Assembly (NCBI GenBank): GCA_026418055.1
Contig: JAOACB010000024.1
Coordinates: 1 to 36,585 of the forward strand
DNA: 36,585 nucleotides
DNA from: Fimbriimonadales bacterium
Lineage (GTDB): Bacteria > Armatimonadota > Fimbriimonadia > Fimbriimonadales > Fimbriimonadaceae
Direction of reading: 5' to 3'
The position numbers and the translations under genes are program-made. Positions 6,954-14,915 of this stretch are shown piece after piece; the stretch's first letter is position 1; the number at the start of each line of letters is the position of its first letter. The notes below the pieces were generated by a model that was not told where the DNA came from, did not search any database, and was given only the letters and a program-made list of their open reading frames with translations.

Positions 6954-8828
6954 CTACATCTCGTCCAAGACGAGCGTGGCGAACGCGCAGCCTCCGGCCT
7001 CCATGTACACGTTGCCGTTGTAGAAGCTGGCCTTCCTCGCCCCGTCCGGCCACACGTAGTGCGCCTGGCCGAACGGCCCCTCGTAGGTCAGCCGCTCGAT
7101 CCTCCTGAGCCAACGCTCGGCCTTCTCGCGGTAGCCGAAGCGGATGAGCACCGCCGCGGCGAAGGCCGGCCAGGCGTCGAAGGCGCCCGTCGCCTGATGG
7201 TCGGCGCGGTAGGTCTGGAACGAGGGCAGGCGCTTGGTGTAGGCGTCGGGGTCCTTGGGCGAGAGCGCCCTCAGCCAGTCGTCCGTCTGCAGCTCCTCCT
7301 CGAAGAACCGCACCATGCCTTCCTTGACCTCGCGCGGCAGGTCGGCGGTCATGCAGAGGCCGACGTAGTTGAAGTCAAGGATCGTGCGGGCGATGCGCCG
7401 CTCGCCGTCGGGTTGCAGACACGCGAACGGTCCGCCCTCGTACAGCGACAGCACCTGCCGCGCCAGCTCGTCGGCCTGGCGAGCGTATGTCTCGTCGCCC
7501 GTCAGCTCCGCCAAGAACCGCATGCCCTGCACGTTCATCGCGTTGAAGCTGGCGATGACGTGCTCGTAGGTGCTGACGCACTCCAGCACGTTCTGGAAGT
7601 CGCCGTAGTCGGTGAGGCCGGGCCTGGCGTGCGACTTCAGGTAGTCGAGGTGGCTCAGGGCCCAGGCGGTGTCGCCGGTGTGGCGCACGTAGGCCTCGAC
7701 GCTGTGCAGGAAGGCGCCGTGGTTCACGCCGTAGTACATGCCGGCGCCCATGCCGCTCACGGTCTCGAGGCCCCAGTGCTCGTGGAGGTCCGCGTGGATC
7801 ATGCGCTCCAGCTGGTCGCGCAGCACGGCGGGGTCCAGCCGGGCCAGCAGCGGCGCCTGGTAGCTGACCTCCCACAGGAAGCTCGTGGTGGGAGCCCCCT
7901 CGGGAGCGCCCCAAACGTAGCACACCGGCATCGGGTCCATGTCCTGCACCCAGATGCACTGGCCGCCGGTGGCGATGTTCGAGCGAGGATGGGCCGGAGG
8001 GTTGATCCTGCGGGTGTTGAGCAGGGTGATCACACCCATGCAGAACAGCCGCTCGAACTCCGTCTCGGGGTACGGCAGGTACCCGCTGAAGTGCCGGTTG
8101 CCCGGCGTGAACGCGGCCTCCCAGACCTCCTCCCAGTGCGCTCTGCCGCGCTCCCACTCGGTCTCGAAGTCGGACAGGCCGGGCAGCTCCTCCTCGCAGC
8201 CCTGGGTGGCCCACCAGACGACCTCGTCGCCGGGTCGGACGGTGAACTCGGCCACGCCGACCTTGCCGCGCTCGACCGGCTCCTCGCCGTCGCGCCAGGC
8301 GTCGAGGTCGCGGTAGGCGCGCGCCGTCCCCGGCAGATGGAACCGAGCGGCCCCGAACGTCTTGGTGTCGTCCAGGAGGAACCCGTCGGGCGTGGCCGCC
8401 ACGTTGAACATCGGCTCGTTCTCCGGCGGCAGGGTCCAGTAGTCGACGAACCGCCAGACCCTCGGCAGGCCCTGGATCAGGAGAGCGAAGGTGCCCCCGC
8501 GCTCGAAGCGCATCCTTTGCAGCACGATCGGCTTGCCATCGGCCATGCGCGTGGCGGTGGACACCCCGGCGGCCTCGCGCTCGATCTCGTAGGCCTTCCA
8601 GCGGAACCGAACCCGCCGCGGATGGCGCCGCCAGCCTGCCGGCGTCTTCTCGTACAGGAGAGCCGTGGGCGTGGGCAGTCCCGTCGGGGCGCAGATCCAG
8701 TACTGGACGCCGGACACGCCCCAAGCCGCCTGCACGGTGCCTCGGAAGTTGGTGATCGCAGGGTTGCTGAACTCCTCCTCGCGCTCGGGGGCGAGCCACT
8801 TGCCCGCCAGCTGATCCAGGGTGAGCAT
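6954..8828 (-). CDS. Six-hairpin (alpha/alpha)6 glycoside hydrolase-like protein
   Basis: 624 aa from the ATG at 8828 (MLTLDQLAGKW). An upstream in-frame start at 8870 would lie above the -10 box, so I reject it. The N-terminal third looks beta-rich. The C-terminal two thirds carry repeated helical signatures typical of (alpha/alpha)6 toroid glycosidases, for example GVNHGAFLHSVEAYVRHTGD, MRFLAELTGDETYARQADEL and a trailing YNGNVYMEAGG. I cannot assign a GH family or catalytic acids with confidence. There is no signal peptide, so it probably acts in the cytoplasm on an imported oligosaccharide. The next genes on the same strand are a sugar dehydrogenase and an isomerase/epimerase. It is transcribed divergently from coaD. 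Confidence 0.7.
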   Translation of the reverse strand: MLTLDQLAGKWLAPEREEEFSNPAITNFRGTVQAAWGVSGVQYWICAPTGLPTPTALLYEKTPAGWRRHPRRVRFRWKAYEIEREAAGVSTATRMADGKPIVLQRMRFERGGTFALLIQGLPRVWRFVDYWTLPPENEPMFNVAATPDGFLLDDTKTFGAARFHLPGTARAYRDLDAWRDGEEPVERGKVGVAEFTVRPGDEVVWWATQGCEEELPGLSDFETEWERGRAHWEEVWEAAFTPGNRHFSGYLPYPETEFERLFCMGVITLLNTRRINPPAHPRSNIATGGQCIWVQDMDPMPVCYVWGAPEGAPTTSFLWEVSYQAPLLARLDPAVLRDQLERMIHADLHEHWGLETVSGMGAGMYYGVNHGAFLHSVEAYVRHTGDTAWALSHLDYLKSHARPGLTDYGDFQNVLECVSTYEHVIASFNAMNVQGMRFLAELTGDETYARQADELARQVLSLYEGGPFACLQPDGERRIARTILDFNYVGLCMTADLPREVKEGMVRFFEEELQTDDWLRALSPKDPDAYTKRLPSFQTYRADHQATGAFDAWPAFAAAVLIRFGYREKAERWLRRIERLTYEGPFGQAHYVWPDGARKASFYNGNVYMEAGGCAFATLVLDEM

Positions 8829-8840
8829 GGTCCGCGAGCC

Positions 8841-8846
8841 AGTATA
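8841..8846 (-). promoter_or_regulatory. -10 box TATACT of the glycosidase gene
   Basis: TATACT on the minus strand matches the -10 consensus at five of six positions and lies 12 nt before the ATG at 8828, giving a leader of about 5 nt. No Shine-Dalgarno sequence is present. Confidence 0.55.
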
Positions 8847-8880
8847 GCGGGATCGGCCGCCGACGTCCATCGGCCTTGGG

Positions 8881-8886
8881 TAGGAT
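8881..8886 (+). promoter_or_regulatory. -10 box TAGGAT of coaD, leaderless
   Basis: TAGGAT ends 7 nt before the coaD ATG at 8894, in a 65-bp divergent gap shared with the glycosidase promoter. No ribosome binding site fits between the box and the start codon. Confidence 0.5.
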
Positions 8887-8893
8887 CGGCGCG

Positions 8894-9391
8894 ATGGCCC
8901 GCATCGCCGTGTACCCCGGCTCGTTCGACCCTCCCACGCTGGGGCACCTGGACATCGTGCGCCGCGCCTCGGGCCTGTTCGACCAGCTGGTGGTCGCGGT
9001 GGGCATCAACCGCTCGAAGTCGCCGTTTCTCACGGTCGAGGAGAGGATGCAGGCTCTGGCGTGCTGCACGGCGGAGTTTCCCAACGTGCGCGTGGACAGC
9101 TTCTCGGGCCTGCTGATCGACTACGCGAAGTCGGTGGGGGCCTGCGCGGTGATCCGCGGCCTGCGGGCGATCGCCGACTTCGAGTACGAGTTCCAGATGG
9201 CGATGGCCAACCGAGGGCTGTGCGCGGACATCGAGTCGGTGTTCCTGATGACGAACTGGGAGCACGGCTACGTGAGCAGCGGCATCGTCAAGGAGATCGC
9301 GATGTTCGGAGGCGACTACCGCAACATGGTGCCGGAGTGCATCGTGCCGATCATCGAGCGAGCCGTGCGCGCGCACCGCACCGATCGCTGA
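8894..9391 (+). CDS. coaD: Pantetheine-phosphate adenylyltransferase
   Basis: 165 aa, the normal length. It adenylates 4'-phosphopantetheine to dephospho-CoA, the penultimate step of CoA synthesis, in the cytoplasm. The nucleotidyltransferase motif is YPGSFDPPTLGHLDIV with H18. RGLRAIADFEYEFQMAMANR is the conserved substrate-binding block, and YVSSGIVKEIA is the C-terminal ATP-binding motif. The ATG at 8894 begins MARIAVYPGSF directly on the first beta strand; an upstream GTG-type start would precede the -10 box TAGGAT. A SepIVA-like coiled-coil gene follows 73 nt downstream, a neighbourhood that I recall for coaD in several phyla. Confidence 0.97.
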   Translation: MARIAVYPGSFDPPTLGHLDIVRRASGLFDQLVVAVGINRSKSPFLTVEERMQALACCTAEFPNVRVDSFSGLLIDYAKSVGACAVIRGLRAIADFEYEFQMAMANRGLCADIESVFLMTNWEHGYVSSGIVKEIAMFGGDYRNMVPECIVPIIERAVRAHRTDR

Positions 9392-9407
9392 AGCCTTCCG
9401 GGCCGCT

Positions 9408-9437
9408 TGATCCACGGGCGGTTCGTGCCACAATGGG
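9408..9437 (+). promoter_or_regulatory. Candidate promoter of the coiled-coil gene
   Basis: TTGATC and CACAAT are separated by 16 nt in the gap after coaD. The predicted leader of about 20 nt contains the strong ribosome binding site TAGGAGAGGAG just before the ATG at 9465. This gene thus looks conventionally led, unlike coaD. Confidence 0.4.
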
Positions 9438-9464
9438 ACATTCGGCCGTAGGAGAGGAGCGCGC

Positions 9465-10016
9465 ATGGACATTCTCCGAATGTTGGACACGTTGAACGAG
9501 CTGGCGGTGGAGAAACCCCGCTCGTTCGGACCGATCTGCTGGGGCCTGAACAAGGAGGAGGTGGCCATGCAGATCGCCAAGGTGCGCGCGTCGCTGCCAA
9601 CCGAGCTCAAGTCCGCCGTCCAGACCGTGCGCGAAAAGGACCGGATGCTGGAGAACGCGCGCGAGGACGCCACGCAGATCCTCGAGGAGGCCAGGCGCGA
9701 GGCCGCGCGTTTGGTCGCCGACGCGCAGAAGGAGGCCGAGCGGATCCGGGAGGAGGCTCGCATCCAACAGGAGCGCATGGTCAGCGAGAACGAGGTGCTC
9801 CGGCTGGCCAAGGCGCAGGCCGAGGAGATGGTGGCCACCGCCGAGCGCGACGCGCGCGAGCTGCGCCGCGAGGCCGACGCCTACGCCTACAACCTGCTCG
9901 GCAAGGTGGAGAACGTGCTCACGCAGGCGATCAACTCGGTGCAGCGCGGCAAGGGCGAGCTCCAGAAGCCGGTTCCCACCGAGCCGGTCTCCTCGAGCAA
10001 GGATTCCCGACGGTGA
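9465..10016 (+). CDS. SepIVA/DivIVA-like coiled-coil protein
   Basis: 183 aa. A short N-terminal segment (MDILRMLDTLNEL) is followed by a long charged coiled coil (about 55-145) rich in ExAR/EAxR repeats, and a Ser/Pro-rich tail. The order of blocks matches my memory of mycobacterial SepIVA: an early LDxL segment, xRDxMLxxA, then QxRMVSxNEV, a DxYxxxxL block and a final RGxxxL. In actinobacteria that protein acts in cell envelope assembly and division at the septum and is often mislabelled ATP synthase subunit b. There is no transmembrane helix here, so it is not AtpF. The start is supported by TAGGAGAGGAG upstream. It lies next to coaD. Function as an envelope-growth organiser is inference. 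Confidence 0.7.
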   Translation: MDILRMLDTLNELAVEKPRSFGPICWGLNKEEVAMQIAKVRASLPTELKSAVQTVREKDRMLENAREDATQILEEARREAARLVADAQKEAERIREEARIQQERMVSENEVLRLAKAQAEEMVATAERDARELRREADAYAYNLLGKVENVLTQAINSVQRGKGELQKPVPTEPVSSSKDSRR

Positions 10017-10067
10017 AGCGTTGCCCGCGGGCCCCTCGGCCCTGGCGGGCCTGACGGTCGTTCGAAC

Positions 10068-10083
10068 CGGGCCCAACGGCCCG
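10068..10083 (+). terminator. Possible hairpin terminator after the coiled-coil gene
   Basis: CGGGCC (10068-10073) and GGCCCG (10078-10083) pair around CAAC, with AAAGGTTT following. It lies about 50 nt after the stop at 10016. The stem is short and there is no clean T-run, so termination here is uncertain. Confidence 0.35.
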
Positions 10084-10132
10084 AAAGGTTTCCCCTGAGG
10101 CTCGTAGGAACGATCGTTTGGAGGGAATGACT

Positions 10133-10735
10133 ATGGCTTTTCAACGATGCGCTCTCCCGCTTCTTCTGCTGTTGGCGGCGGCTGCCTCCCACGCCCAGAC
10201 CTTCCGCGTGGGCAAGGAGGCGGGCCTGCCGGTGAGCCAGACCGTGACCGTCGAGAGCGACGCGGACTTCGAGAACTTCACCGGCATCACGCACGGGGTG
10301 TCGGGCGTCATCCGGATCGATCCGGCGAAGAAGACCGGCTCCGGCCGGCTCGAGATCGACGTGGCGTCCATCGACACCGGCGTGCCGCTCCGCAACGAGC
10401 ACATGCGCAGCGCGCAATGGCTGGACACCGACAAGTACCCCACCGCGGTGTTCGAGACCACCAGCGTTCGGCACAAGTCGGGCGACACCTACACCGTCAC
10501 CGGCCGCCTCACGTTCCGCGGCGTGACCCGTACGATCACCACCGACGTGAACGCCCGGCTCATCAAGGAGAGCGCCCAGTCGCGCGCGGCCCGCTTCAGG
10601 GGCGACGTGGTGAGGGTTCGAGGTCAGTTTCGACTCCGCCTGAGCGACTACGGCGTGCGCATCCCCGACATCGCCAAGGGCAAGGTTGCGGAGATCGTCA
10701 CCATCCGCTTCGACGTGTTCGGCCAAACGGGTTAA
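10133..10735 (+). CDS. YceI family periplasmic lipid-binding-like protein
   Basis: 200 aa. A signal peptide (MAFQRCALPLLLLLAAAASHAQ, cleaved near residue 21) precedes a YceI-type lipocalin-like barrel: VESDADFENFTGITHGVSGVI, SIDTGVPLRNEHMRSAQWLD, YPTAVFETTSV, GDTYTVTGRLTFRGVTR and a C-terminal EIVTIRFDVF. The NEHMRS..WLD and FRGVT blocks are the family hallmarks. Members bind isoprenoid or amphiphilic ligands in the periplasm. GGAGG lies 8 nt before the ATG at 10133, but only 2 nt before an in-frame ATG at 10127, so 10133 is the better start. A small membrane protein gene follows after 4 nt and is likely cotranscribed. Confidence 0.9.
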   Translation: MAFQRCALPLLLLLAAAASHAQTFRVGKEAGLPVSQTVTVESDADFENFTGITHGVSGVIRIDPAKKTGSGRLEIDVASIDTGVPLRNEHMRSAQWLDTDKYPTAVFETTSVRHKSGDTYTVTGRLTFRGVTRTITTDVNARLIKESAQSRAARFRGDVVRVRGQFRLRLSDYGVRIPDIAKGKVAEIVTIRFDVFGQTG

Positions 10736-10739
10736 TCCG

Positions 10740-11138
10740 ATGCCCAAACTCCTCCTCTGGGTAGCGTTCGCGGCGCTGGCCCTGTTCGTGATCGTCCTTG
10801 GTGCGGAGCGATACCTCGCTTCCCGGGCGGTCTGGGCCCAGCGAGTGATGACGCCGAACGCCGACGTGGAGGCGCTGTTCGGGGGCGAGCCCACGCCCAT
10901 CGGTTCGCCCCAGCAGTACGTGGTGTTCGACGGAAAGGCGTTCCTCTCGGAGAGGAACGAGAGCGGCGTGCTGCAGCTGGACGAGCGCTATCTGCAGCGC
11001 ACGGGCACCTATCCTCTGCAACTGAAGACCGTCGAGTTCGTCGGCTCGCTGGCGAGGTGGGGCACCGCCCTGCTGGCGGTTCTGGCGTTCGGCGTCCGAT
11101 GGCTGATGCTGCGGAAGGAAGCGGGCGCTGCCGCCTAA
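10740..11138 (+). CDS. Small two-helix membrane protein, unknown
   Basis: 132 aa, starting 4 nt after the YceI stop. There is a membrane helix at about 5-22 and another at about 104-124, with an extracytoplasmic loop of about 80 residues between (VFDGKAFLSERNESGV, LDERYLQRTGTYPLQL). The C-terminus is basic and short. I do not recognise the family. Position suggests it works with the YceI protein. Its stop TAA overlaps the stop of the convergent lipoprotein gene in the 4 bases CTAA (11135-11138). Confidence 0.65.
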   Translation: MPKLLLWVAFAALALFVIVLGAERYLASRAVWAQRVMTPNADVEALFGGEPTPIGSPQQYVVFDGKAFLSERNESGVLQLDERYLQRTGTYPLQLKTVEFVGSLARWGTALLAVLAFGVRWLMLRKEAGAAA

Positions 11139-11974
11139 GGATCCTTGGGCGGGTCCTGGGGAACCACCTCGGCGTCCTTCGCGACGTAGGCCGTCAGTTC
11201 GGTGCCGATGTGCGCCCGGATGGTTCGGCCTCGGAAGACTCCGCCGAGCCGATCGCCCACGAAAGCCGCCAGCTTCGTCAGCTCGGTGACGGCCGCCACC
11301 GTGTGCAGCCCGGCCGACAGCAGAAGGTTCGGGTTGACGTCGCCGTTGGCGATCTGGCCCAGCAGGCCGGTGGCCTTCTCGAGCTCGCCCCGTGCTGCGA
11401 GCGCCTGCGTTCCGGTCAAGCCCAGGCGGTCGGCCAGCTGCCGCACGAGCTCGGAGGACGCCGGATCGTTCGCCAGGTTCCCGCCACGGTTCTCGGCGAG
11501 CATCTCCGCGAGCCGTTGGAGCAGCTCGCGCCGCTCGTCGTTCAAGGCCTGCTCCCACACGCGCGGGTATCCGGTGTTGTCGCGCGTGAAGGCGTACTCG
11601 GCGTCGCGCCTCCCCGAGGGGTCCGCCGAGAGCAGCACCTGGGTCCCGTCGGCGGCCTTCGTCTGGTCGAGCACGATCGACAGGCGCGCGGGCTGGTTGA
11701 TCAGGCCCGAGAGGGCGCCCGCACCGCGGGACCGCGCCACGCGCGCCTGGGCGGGCTCCCCGCGGCGCAGGAGGATCCTGCCGGACGGGTCCTTCTTGTC
11801 CTCCAGAACCATCAGCGGCACCACCTGGCCCTCGTCGGCCTGGCCGGCGTGCACCTCGGCCAGCAGCATCAGCCGCACCGGGGTGCCCCGGGCCAGCACG
11901 ACCTTCTCCGGCCGCTTGGGCGCGCAGGACGCCGCGGCGAGCAGGCAGAGCGCGGGGGCGAGGCGTCGGATCAT
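11135..11974 (-). CDS. Lipoprotein of unknown function coupled to the M48 protease gene
   Basis: 279 aa from the ATG at 11974. The signal peptide MIRRLAPALCLLAAASC ends in a lipobox-like AASC with Cys17. The first half of the mature protein has repeated short beta-like blocks (GTPVRLMLLAEVHAG, GRILLRRGEPAQARV, LSIVLDQTKAADGTQV), and the second half is helical (about 140-230). I do not recognise a named family. The start overlaps the stop of the protease gene as ATGA (11971-11974), so the pair is coupled; envelope quality control is a reasonable guess only. A longer frame reading upstream lies inside the protease gene and is not real. Confidence 0.7.
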   Translation of the reverse strand: MIRRLAPALCLLAAASCAPKRPEKVVLARGTPVRLMLLAEVHAGQADEGQVVPLMVLEDKKDPSGRILLRRGEPAQARVARSRGAGALSGLINQPARLSIVLDQTKAADGTQVLLSADPSGRRDAEYAFTRDNTGYPRVWEQALNDERRELLQRLAEMLAENRGGNLANDPASSELVRQLADRLGLTGTQALAARGELEKATGLLGQIANGDVNPNLLLSAGLHTVAAVTELTKLAAFVGDRLGGVFRGRTIRAHIGTELTAYVAKDAEVVPQDPPKDP

Positions 11975-12957
11975 CGCTGCTGGTTCGGGATCTCGGGCAT
12001 GTCGCTGAAGTCGCCGGGCGCGCGACGCTCGGGCCTGGAGTAGCGCGCCCCGAGCTGGCGCAGCTGGCGCAGGCGCTCGGACAGCGGCGGATGGGTGCTG
12101 AAGATCGACGAGAAGTCGTCGTCCCAAGCCTTCATGGGGTTGACGATGTACATGTGCTGGGTGGCGCGGTTGGCGGCCTCCAGCGGCTCGGGGTCGTGGG
12201 CGATGCGCTCCAGGGCGGTGGCCAGGGCGTCGGGGTTGCGCGTGAGGTCCACCGCCGAAGCGTCGGCCAGCAGCTCCCGCTTGCGGCTGACGGCCAGCTG
12301 CAGCAGCAGCGAGAAGATCGGCGCGAGCACCGCCAGCACGAGGGCCAGCAGCATGAAGATCGCCTGGCCCGAGTCGTTCCGCGACGATGAGCGGCTGCGG
12401 CCGCCGCCGTACCACGCCATGTGCCGCAGAGCGTCCGCCAGCAGAGGGATCACGCCCGCGACCAGCGCGATGGTGGTCATGAAGCGGATGTCGTAGTTCC
12501 GGATGTGCGACACCTCATGGGCCATCACCGCCTGCAGCTCGTCGCGGTTGAGCTTCTGCAGGATGCCCCTGGTGAACACCACCACGCCGTGCTGGGGATC
12601 CCGGCCGGTCGCGAAGGCGTTGGGCGCGGTGTCGTCGATCACGTACACCTTGGGCTTGGGGATGCCCGCGGCGATGGCCATCTCCTCGGCCACGTTGCTC
12701 AGCACCTGGTCCTCCTCCTTGGTGGCCTCGCGCGCGCCGCTGATGCCCAGCAGGATCGACGGGCCGGAGAAGGTGGCCACGAGCGCCAGGATCACGCCCA
12801 GCAGGGCGGCCCCCGCGGCTCCGATCGGCCACTGACGGTAGTCGTAGAAGCCGGTGATGGCCGCTCCCAGCGCCGTGAGCAGCAGCACGAGCAGGGCGGC
12901 GTAGAACACGCTGGCGCGCTTGTTCGCCGCGATCTGTTCCGGGATGGTGCGCATCAT
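11971..12957 (-). CDS. HtpX-like M48 family membrane zinc metalloprotease
   Basis: 328 aa. There are membrane helices at about 18-36 and 45-68. The zinc site HEVSH is at 147-151, with the third ligand Glu in SRKRELLADASAV (about 228). Two further hydrophobic helices lie at about 160-178 and 200-222. FSTHPPLSERLRQL is the C-terminal M48B signature. HtpX-type proteases degrade damaged membrane proteins from the cytoplasmic face. The length is slightly above the usual 290-300 because of a Pro/Arg-rich tail. Two ATGs stand in tandem (12957 and 12954), so the exact start is ambiguous by one codon. The lipoprotein gene is coupled downstream. Confidence 0.93.
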   Translation of the reverse strand: MMRTIPEQIAANKRASVFYAALLVLLLTALGAAITGFYDYRQWPIGAAGAALLGVILALVATFSGPSILLGISGAREATKEEDQVLSNVAEEMAIAAGIPKPKVYVIDDTAPNAFATGRDPQHGVVVFTRGILQKLNRDELQAVMAHEVSHIRNYDIRFMTTIALVAGVIPLLADALRHMAWYGGGRSRSSSRNDSGQAIFMLLALVLAVLAPIFSLLLQLAVSRKRELLADASAVDLTRNPDALATALERIAHDPEPLEAANRATQHMYIVNPMKAWDDDFSSIFSTHPPLSERLRQLRQLGARYSRPERRAPGDFSDMPEIPNQQR

Positions 12958-12971
12958 CTATCAGGTAGGAC

Positions 12972-13009
12972 GCGCGGCCGGACGGTCGCGTTGAGCCGCC
13001 CGGCCGCGC
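12972..13009 (-). terminator. Strong hairpin between serC and the M48 protease gene
   Basis: A 14-bp stem pairs 12972-12985 with 12996-13009, with one G-T wobble, around a 10-nt loop. It lies directly after the serC stop in the direction of transcription. No T-run follows, so it may act as a processing or attenuating structure instead of a classic terminator. Confidence 0.5.
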
Positions 13010-13026
13010 ACGCTCGGAAAACGCCG

Positions 13027-14121
13027 TCAGCCGTGCCTCTTGGCGAAGTCGTCCATGTAGTCGGCCAGCACGCGGCAACCCTCCTCGGGGAACGCGTTGT
13101 AGATGCTGGCCCGGCAACCGCCGACCGAGCGGTGGCCCTTCAGGCCATCGAGCTTGTGGGCCTTGGCTCCCTCCAAGAACGCCTTGGTGAGCTCCTCGCT
13201 CGGCAGCGTGAACGTGACGTTCATCAGGGAGCGGCAATCCCTCTGGGCGTGTCCCTTGTAGAAGCCGCCGGAGCGGTCGATCGCGTCGTACACCAGGGCG
13301 GCCTTGCGGCGGTTGCGCTGCAGCGCCGCCTCCAGCCCGCCGCTGCGGAGCAGGTGCTGGTACACCAGCCCGCAGATGTAGATGCACCAGCAGGGCGGGG
13401 TGTTGTACAGGCTGGCGTTCTCGGCCTGCAGGCGGTAGTCCAGCATCGGGTGGAAGTTCTCGGGGGTGCGGGCGAGCAGGTCCTCTCGAACGATCACCAC
13501 GGTCACGCCGGCGGGACCCATGTTCTTCTGGGCTCCGGCGTAGATCAGAGCGTACCGGGACACGTCCAAGGGCCGCGACAGGATGTCGCTGGACATGTCG
13601 CACACGACGGGCGCGGGCAGCTCGGGATCCCCCTGGAACTCGACGCCCTGGATCGTCTCGTTGCTGGTCACGTGGATGTACGCGGCTCCCTCGGTGAACT
13701 GCAGCTCGGAGAGGTTGGGCAGGCGGTCGTAGTTCGTGTCCTTGCCATCCCACACGACCCTCGTCTGTCCCACGAGCTTGGCGGACTGCAGCGCCTTCTT
13801 GCCCCAGCTTCCGGTGACCACGTAGTCGGCGGTCTCGCCCTGGCGCAGCAGGTTCATCGGAACCATCGTGAACTGCAGGCTGGCGCCGCCCTGCAGGAAC
13901 AGAACCTTGTAGCTCTCGGGGATGCCCATCAGCGCGCGCAGGTCGGCCTCGGCCTTCTGGAGGATGCCCTCGAAGGCCTTGCCGCGGTGGCTCATCTCCA
14001 TGACGCTCATGCCGGAGCCGTTCCAGTTCAGCAGGTCGGCCTGAGCCTCGCGAAGGACCTCGACGGGCAGGACGCTGGGTCCCGCCGAGAAGTTGAAGAC
14101 GCGGTCCTGGATGTCGCCCAT
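13027..14121 (-). CDS. serC: Phosphoserine aminotransferase
   Basis: 364 aa, the normal length. It converts 3-phosphohydroxypyruvate and glutamate to phosphoserine (serine synthesis), and also acts in some pyridoxal phosphate routes. FNFSAGPSVLPVEVL is the family N-terminus. VVCDMSSDI (D175) and YAGAQKNMGPAGVTVVI place the PLP Lys at 199. SMNVTFTLP and CRASIYNAFPEEGC are also as expected. It ends a row of minus-strand genes after tatD, with 22 nt between. The gap holds TAGGGT 11 nt before the ATG, so it may also have its own leaderless promoter. pdxT lies elsewhere in the window (27171-27734). Confidence 0.97.
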   Translation of the reverse strand: MGDIQDRVFNFSAGPSVLPVEVLREAQADLLNWNGSGMSVMEMSHRGKAFEGILQKAEADLRALMGIPESYKVLFLQGGASLQFTMVPMNLLRQGETADYVVTGSWGKKALQSAKLVGQTRVVWDGKDTNYDRLPNLSELQFTEGAAYIHVTSNETIQGVEFQGDPELPAPVVCDMSSDILSRPLDVSRYALIYAGAQKNMGPAGVTVVIVREDLLARTPENFHPMLDYRLQAENASLYNTPPCWCIYICGLVYQHLLRSGGLEAALQRNRRKAALVYDAIDRSGGFYKGHAQRDCRSLMNVTFTLPSEELTKAFLEGAKAHKLDGLKGHRSVGGCRASIYNAFPEEGCRVLADYMDDFAKRHG

Positions 14122-14132
14122 GGGCGCGTTTT

Positions 14133-14138
14133 ACCCTA
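14133..14138 (-). promoter_or_regulatory. -10 box TAGGGT of serC
   Basis: TAGGGT on the minus strand lies 11 nt before the serC ATG, within the 22-nt gap after tatD. No ribosome binding site is visible, so a near-leaderless transcript is predicted. Confidence 0.45.
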
Positions 14139-14143
14139 AGGGG

Positions 14144-14911
14144 TCAGGCGAGGCCGAAGAACCGCTCGGCGTTGGCGGTGGTCCGGGCGGCGCTCTCCCC
14201 GGGATCCACTCGCCACAGCGCCGCCAGCGTCTGGTTGATCAGCGGCAGCAGCGAGGGCCGGTTCTGCTTGCCTCGGTGCGGCTCGGGAGCCAGATAGGGG
14301 CTGTCGGTCTCGAGCACCACGCGCTCGCGGGGCAGCGAGGCCACGAGCTCCCGAAGGTCGCGGTTGCGGCGGTAGGTGAGGGGGCCGTCGAAGCCCAGCA
14401 GCGCGCCCAGCGCCACGGCGCGGCGGGCGTCGTCGGGTCCGCCGCTGAAGCAGTGCAGCAGCAGCGGCGGCGGCTCGTCGAGGCTCTCCAGCAACCGCAG
14501 CAGGTCGGCGTGCGCATCCCGGCAGTGGAGCACGGCCGGCAGCTCGAGGTCCGAGGCGAGGTGCAGCTGCTCCAGCAGGCACTCTCGCTGGACCTCGGCC
14601 GGAGAGGTCATCCAGTGGTAATCGAGGCCGATCTCTCCCCAGGCGATGGCCTTGGGGTGCCGTGCCAGCTCGCACAGCTCCCGGGCGGCCGCGCGGTTCC
14701 ACCGGGGCGCCTCGGTGGGGTGCAGACCGACGGCGGCGTACACGCCCTCCCACCGGTCCGCGATCTCCAGCGCCCGGCGGCTGGTCTCCACGTCGATGCC
14801 CACCACCAGCAGGCGCGACACTCCCGCCTCGTAGGCGGCCTCGATCGCCTCCGCGGGATCGGGGAAGGCGTCTGCCAGGTTCAGGTGGCAGTGCGTGTCG
14901 AACAGCCGCAT
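14144..14911 (-). CDS. tatD: TatD family metal-dependent hydrolase (DNase)
   Basis: 255 aa. MRLFDTHCHLN gives the N-terminal metal-binding HxH (H7, H9). VGLHPTEAP, WGEIGLDYHW, VLHCRDAH, LLHCFSGG and LETDSPYLAPEPHRGKQNRP complete the TatD amidohydrolase pattern. These proteins are 3'-5' exonucleases or endonucleases used in DNA repair and turnover; substrates in this lineage are untested. The gene starts 4 nt after the DUF374 gene on the same strand. A GATACT box lies 6 nt before the ATG, so an internal leaderless promoter is possible. Confidence 0.93.
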   Translation of the reverse strand: MRLFDTHCHLNLADAFPDPAEAIEAAYEAGVSRLLVVGIDVETSRRALEIADRWEGVYAAVGLHPTEAPRWNRAAARELCELARHPKAIAWGEIGLDYHWMTSPAEVQRECLLEQLHLASDLELPAVLHCRDAHADLLRLLESLDEPPPLLLHCFSGGPDDARRAVALGALLGFDGPLTYRRNRDLRELVASLPRERVVLETDSPYLAPEPHRGKQNRPSLLPLINQTLAALWRVDPGESAARTTANAERFFGLA

Positions 14912-14915
14912 GCCA

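Noticed and set aside
6000-9116. A 1038-codon plus-strand open frame
   Set aside because: It runs antisense to three well-recognised genes and has the Arg/Ala/Val/His-rich composition of GC-rich shadow frames. Part of it overlaps coaD in another frame.
9465-10016. ATP synthase subunit b (AtpF)
   Set aside because: It has the charged coiled coil but no N-terminal membrane helix and no atp genes nearby.
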